From Vibrio sp. SNU_ST1 (GTDB taxonomy: Bacteria; Pseudomonadota; Gammaproteobacteria; Enterobacterales; Vibrionaceae): a stretch of DNA of 64,000 nucleotides. The stretch spans positions 1,484,265 through 1,548,264 of the forward strand of contig NZ_CP130749.1 of the NCBI RefSeq assembly GCF_030563405.1. Reading direction: 5' to 3'. The notes beneath the pieces were generated by a model, which did no database searches, was not told where the DNA came from, and was given only the letters and a program-made list of their open reading frames with translations. Position numbers and translations under genes: made by a program. Positions 61,081-64,000 of this stretch are shown here, one piece after another (positions within the stretch are counted from its first letter, which is position 1; every line of letters starts with the position of its first letter).

Positions 61081-61622
61081 ATGAACTAGACACTTGGTTA
61101 GAGCGGATCGGAAATTGGTACAAAGACCGAAAGCATGATCAAGTGGAGCAGTTAGAGCCTTTGATCTTAACGCCTCCAGATGCACTCTGGGGGCCTTTGA
61201 TCACGGATGACCAGAGCAAAGGCATCGCATGCTGGTTAGACGGATGCTTGAGAATCTTTACGTTTTATCGATATAAAGATGAAATTCTGACGGCACCGAC
61301 AAAGCTTTCACCACCAAACCCACCATCTATCTCAAACGAACTTAGTAGCTCGCACCATCAGGAAAAAGCTTTCCAATACCTGATGTTTGCCTATAGTAAG
61401 CTTCAAGCTGTGTCTTGTAATCCAAAATCAGAACCTGACTTACAAGAGTGGTGTACACAGCGGCTACAGCACTTGTGCGTATTGGCTTTGGAGTTTACTA
61501 ACCAACAGCAAGAACCCCGCTGGAAAGAAGAGTCAGAGAAATTGATCGAATCGCATGTACGCTTTATGGCAAGCCAACACCAGAACGATGATCAAGGCAT
61601 GGCTCTACGTCAACTGCACTGA
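61077..61622 (+). CDS. Unknown protein coupled to ABC ATPases
   Basis: This encodes 181 residues, soluble, with no signal peptide. The sequence starts MNELDTWLERIGNWYKDRKH and has a long helical C-terminal part. I do not recognise the family. The ATG overlaps the stop of the OppF-type gene, so translation is coupled and the protein probably belongs to the same Fur-controlled system, for instance as a processing enzyme or regulator of the importer. Confidence 0.7.
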   Translation: MNELDTWLERIGNWYKDRKHDQVEQLEPLILTPPDALWGPLITDDQSKGIACWLDGCLRIFTFYRYKDEILTAPTKLSPPNPPSISNELSSSHHQEKAFQYLMFAYSKLQAVSCNPKSEPDLQEWCTQRLQHLCVLALEFTNQQQEPRWKEESEKLIESHVRFMASQHQNDDQGMALRQLH

Positions 61623-61693
61623 TCCACTCCTCGATTCAGCCCCTGTTCGATCAAGCATCAAAGCTGACCCCCATCAAAAATAAGCTCCGTAGA

Positions 61694-61720
61694 AAGCATG
61701 ATCTCACCTTGATCATGCTT
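61694..61720. repeat. GATC-containing perfect hairpin
   Basis: AAGCATGATC and GATCATGCTT form a perfect 10-bp stem around TCACCTT. Each arm contains a Dam site. No T run follows, so it is not a terminator. It lies about 340 bases after the rctB stop as read on the minus strand; a role in RctB binding is possible but unproven. Confidence 0.6.
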
Positions 61721-61794
61721 CAGGAACTGACTCCATAAGCTGTAGAGTTTAAATGGTAAGCTTTTGAATGTTAATGATTAGACAAATTTCAGGC

Positions 61795-61823
61795 AAAAAA
61801 AAGCGAGTCCCTTAGGAACTCGC
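61795..61823 (-). terminator. Terminator downstream of rctB
   Basis: GCGAGT pairs with ACTCGC, extended by part of the 9-nt loop, and TTTTTTTT follows on the minus strand. It lies 237 bases after the rctB stop. The rest of the 61623-62059 gap shows no gene. Confidence 0.75.
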
Positions 61824-62059
61824 AAAAATCTATTCAGTATGATGTAACAAAATATGAGCCAATCTATTAATCATAAGAAAGGACAAAAGGTTGTCTATTC
61901 GGGATAAATAATAATCAACTGGATGCGCTACATTGTCATCAATTTGTCAGCGTTAAGTGCGGTTTTAATCAGCACCTAATGTGTTCAAACTATCCATTCG
62001 TCGACCGTCAATATGGGCTTCTTGCGATAGGATAATCACGAGTGCTCAGTGATTGGTGA

Positions 62060-64000
62060 TTAGTGGCCAATCGCCATTTCGTCGAGCGCTAAGAACACGT
62101 TTTCGTCTAAATGACCTTCGTGAACTTGTTTACACACTTTACGACGCACAGCTAAACCAGAGATCAAACGCTCAATAGACAAGTGTCGATTGCTGGTGCT
62201 GTCACGGTCGTTGTAAAGTTCAATTAAGCGACTCAGTGTTTCGTATGGGATAACGTCCTCCCCAACTCTCAACCAATCAAGCTTCTCAATGAGCTCAGAA
62301 CACTCTTCTTTGATTGAAGCATGTGAGTGCCCTGTCATAGCAGATAAAGCCGTTATGCTACGTTCTAGAGCCTCTGCAGAGGTATATTTAGAGAGAGTAA
62401 TCATAATCTCGTCAGCGTTGATCTCAACAGAGTGTTTACGCTGCTTAACTCGACGTCCCAACTTACCTCTTGGCGACGGTGCTTTGCGCTGAATTGGCTC
62501 AAACTCACCATCGATAATCTCAGACAACTCTTCCAATTTCTGTTTAGACACCATTTCGTTACGCAGTGGGTTCGGTAACGTTGGGGCCATATTACGCTTG
62601 CCTGCATTGGTGGTGCGTGCTCTTGAGTAACGTAAGACTTCTTCCACATTACATTTGATATCAACCTGATAATCAGTCGTTTTGCCTTTTTCGATCAACG
62701 CGGTGATCGTTAAGTGATAACCCCAAAGGTTAACCAGGAAGGTATCTTCTTGCTCTCCGACTTCACCTAACTTTCTGAGCTCGCGGATCAGATCCATCGA
62801 AAAACGACGCCAATCGATGTTACGAGCTAACTTTTGATTGAGCTCGCTGAGCAACATGCAATCTGAATGACGACGTGCCATACGGCTTCTAAAGTACGAA
62901 TACATTTGGAAGACTAAGGTATGTTGCTTCAGGATTTCTGGCGGAAATAGGAAGAAATAATCACGAGTGAGCAGCTCTTCGTAGAACGAAGGTTCCCAAA
63001 CAAGGATATACAGGTTCGGTTTAATGCGAATTTCGCCGTCAGAGCCTTCTGTAGGCGCTTCTTCCGATGCGGTAATGGTTCTAGCTAGGAATCGGAAACG
63101 ATCACTCTTAAAGCCTTCTGGCATGTTCTCGCTAAGCCAACGGCCTGTAAGCTCATGCAATTGGAAGTCCGTAAATTCGATACGATCAATACTGTCACGG
63201 ATCGAATCACGTGCCGGCCCACTATCTTTCTTGCCACGCAAGGACAAAATATCCGTGATGTAAAGTGGTGTTTTGTTCGGTGTGTGTTTAGCGTCTAGAT
63301 GGTAATCATCTTGGTGATGATCATGATATTGAACTGTTAACGTGAATAACGCGAACAGCGTCATTAGATCGTCAACCGTCATGATATTTTTAGACGATCG
63401 TGTCTCGATCACAGCTCGAGTGCCAGAGATCGAAACCATAGATTTTTGATAACTCTTACGCGTTCTAGGTGGCGCTAAGGCTTGATCAATAATCCCTGCC
63501 CAATTGGTTGGTGAAACAATGAATTGATCCGCTTCGTCTTTCATCGTTGGTGGGGTATTCAGTCCATGTTCATTCAGTAAGCGCTTGTTGACTTTGGTTT
63601 GAGCTAGAGCTTTAGACCGCTTTTGCTTCTCATTTTGCTTCACGCTCTCTGTCACTAAGCTAGTAGCACCCAGTACCGATATCAATTGGTTTGGGTTCAC
63701 AAAGCGATGCAGCATAGTTTTACCAGCAAGACCTTCTTCAAAGCGAACCGGAATTTGTCTGAAAAGACCGATACTCACCGCAGCTCTTAACCTTTGCTGT
63801 AATGCTGCACGAGTAACTTGGCCATCTGTTGATTCAATAATCTCGGTAGTGGAAACGTAACCGTCTTTGCTGCTAAACCCACGAAGTGAAATTAGGTTAA
63901 GAAGCTCAACGATGCTTTTGGTGACACCTTTGAAGTGTTGATACTGTTCTATCCATTCAACGGCTGTTTCAGATACCTCAAATAAATGACCATCTTTGTG
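62060..64000 (-). CDS. rctB: Chromosome II replication initiator RctB (5' end outside window)
   Basis: This is the initiator of Vibrio chromosome II replication, which binds iterons at ori2 and is regulated by Dam methylation. The visible 646 codons lack only about a dozen N-terminal residues compared with the 658-residue V. cholerae protein. The frame is open to base 64000, with HKDGHLFEVSE at its visible beginning, and the GTG at 63778 is internal. Long blocks such as MKDEADQFIVSPTNWAGIID and IDPQALAPPRTRKS-like stretches, and DRIEFTDFQLHELTGRWLSE, agree with RctB as I remember it. It marks ori2 just to the right of this window. Confidence 0.95.
   Translation of the reverse strand, partial: HKDGHLFEVSETAVEWIEQYQHFKGVTKSIVELLNLISLRGFSSKDGYVSTTEIIESTDGQVTRAALQQRLRAAVSIGLFRQIPVRFEEGLAGKTMLHRFVNPNQLISVLGATSLVTESVKQNEKQKRSKALAQTKVNKRLLNEHGLNTPPTMKDEADQFIVSPTNWAGIIDQALAPPRTRKSYQKSMVSISGTRAVIETRSSKNIMTVDDLMTLFALFTLTVQYHDHHQDDYHLDAKHTPNKTPLYITDILSLRGKKDSGPARDSIRDSIDRIEFTDFQLHELTGRWLSENMPEGFKSDRFRFLARTITASEEAPTEGSDGEIRIKPNLYILVWEPSFYEELLTRDYFFLFPPEILKQHTLVFQMYSYFRSRMARRHSDCMLLSELNQKLARNIDWRRFSMDLIRELRKLGEVGEQEDTFLVNLWGYHLTITALIEKGKTTDYQVDIKCNVEEVLRYSRARTTNAGKRNMAPTLPNPLRNEMVSKQKLEELSEIIDGEFEPIQRKAPSPRGKLGRRVKQRKHSVEINADEIMITLSKYTSAEALERSITALSAMTGHSHASIKEECSELIEKLDWLRVGEDVIPYETLSRLIELYNDRDSTSNRHLSIERLISGLAVRRKVCKQVHEGHLDENVFLALDEMAIGH

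Noticed and set aside
61623..62059. Chromosome II origin within the window
   Set aside because: ori2 lies upstream of rctB, beyond base 64000; this gap has one hairpin and a terminator but no iteron array.
1..64000. CRISPR arrays, complete IS elements, tRNA or rRNA genes
   Set aside because: I saw no regularly spaced identical repeats of 25-40 bases, no transposase genes with terminal repeats, and no tRNA-like cloverleaf with a TTCGA arm.

Overview
The window looks like the second chromosome of a marine Vibrio, probably of the Splendidus clade. The strongest marker is the replication initiator RctB, which runs off the right end, so the chromosome II origin (ori2) should lie just past base 64000. 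A VemP-SecD-SecF operon and TyrR- and Fur-type operators fit the same assignment. The species is an inference; no rRNA or tRNA gene was seen.

Layout. 1-2.9 kb: small housekeeping and stress genes (DUF3833, an RRM RNA-binding protein, OsmC, a GFA enzyme). 3.1-4.6 kb: a GlcNAc/glucose-type PTS permease whose Shine-Dalgarno lies in a hairpin. 4.7-6.3 kb: an AT-rich patch of orphan genes with a GNAT remnant. 6.3-8.3 kb: an OmpR-type two-component system. 8.4-12.7 kb: a LysR/SDR/MFS/Old-Yellow-Enzyme cluster, with two copies of a double-hairpin element at its edges. 12.9-17.6 kb: an RlmJ-like methyltransferase and vemP-secD-secF. 17.8-23.7 kb: two tandem M16 metallopeptidase lipoproteins. 23.9-30.7 kb: a seven-gene operon (periplasmic protein, ABC ATPase, FtsX-type permease, LolA-like protein, predicted outer-membrane barrel, LytS-type kinase, LytTR regulator). 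31-34.3 kb: a phospholipase-D-like protein with a Tat-exported alpha/beta hydrolase. 34.6-40 kb: chemoreceptor, GarR-type dehydrogenase, LysR, DUF2798, a GATC-rich tandem array, and a YebC/YeeN protein. 40.3-43 kb: a PD-(D/E)XK protein, a broken small gene and a Fic protein. 43.2-53.3 kb: phenylalanine/tyrosine catabolism, interrupted by an HTH/DUF2975 pair, a decayed piece of the FAH gene and a carbamate kinase. 53.6-59 kb: HAD phosphatase, hybrid kinase with a divergent binding protein, NADAR protein. 59.3-61.6 kb: Fur-linked orphan peptide-type ABC ATPases. 62 kb to the end: rctB.

How the genes work together. PhhA/PhhB convert phenylalanine to tyrosine. After transamination (enzyme not in the window), Hpd, HmgA, MaiA and FahA take hydroxyphenylpyruvate to fumarate and acetoacetate, and AacS activates the acetoacetate. 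Good TyrR boxes sit at both control regions. VemP monitors export and should control the second SecDF pair.

The least explained material is: the seven-gene envelope operon; short degenerate tandem repeats that start at or just after stop codons in several places; the duplicated double-hairpin element; the GATC array about 23 kb from rctB; and paired operator-like repeats in front of the fic gene and the DUF2975-HTH operon.
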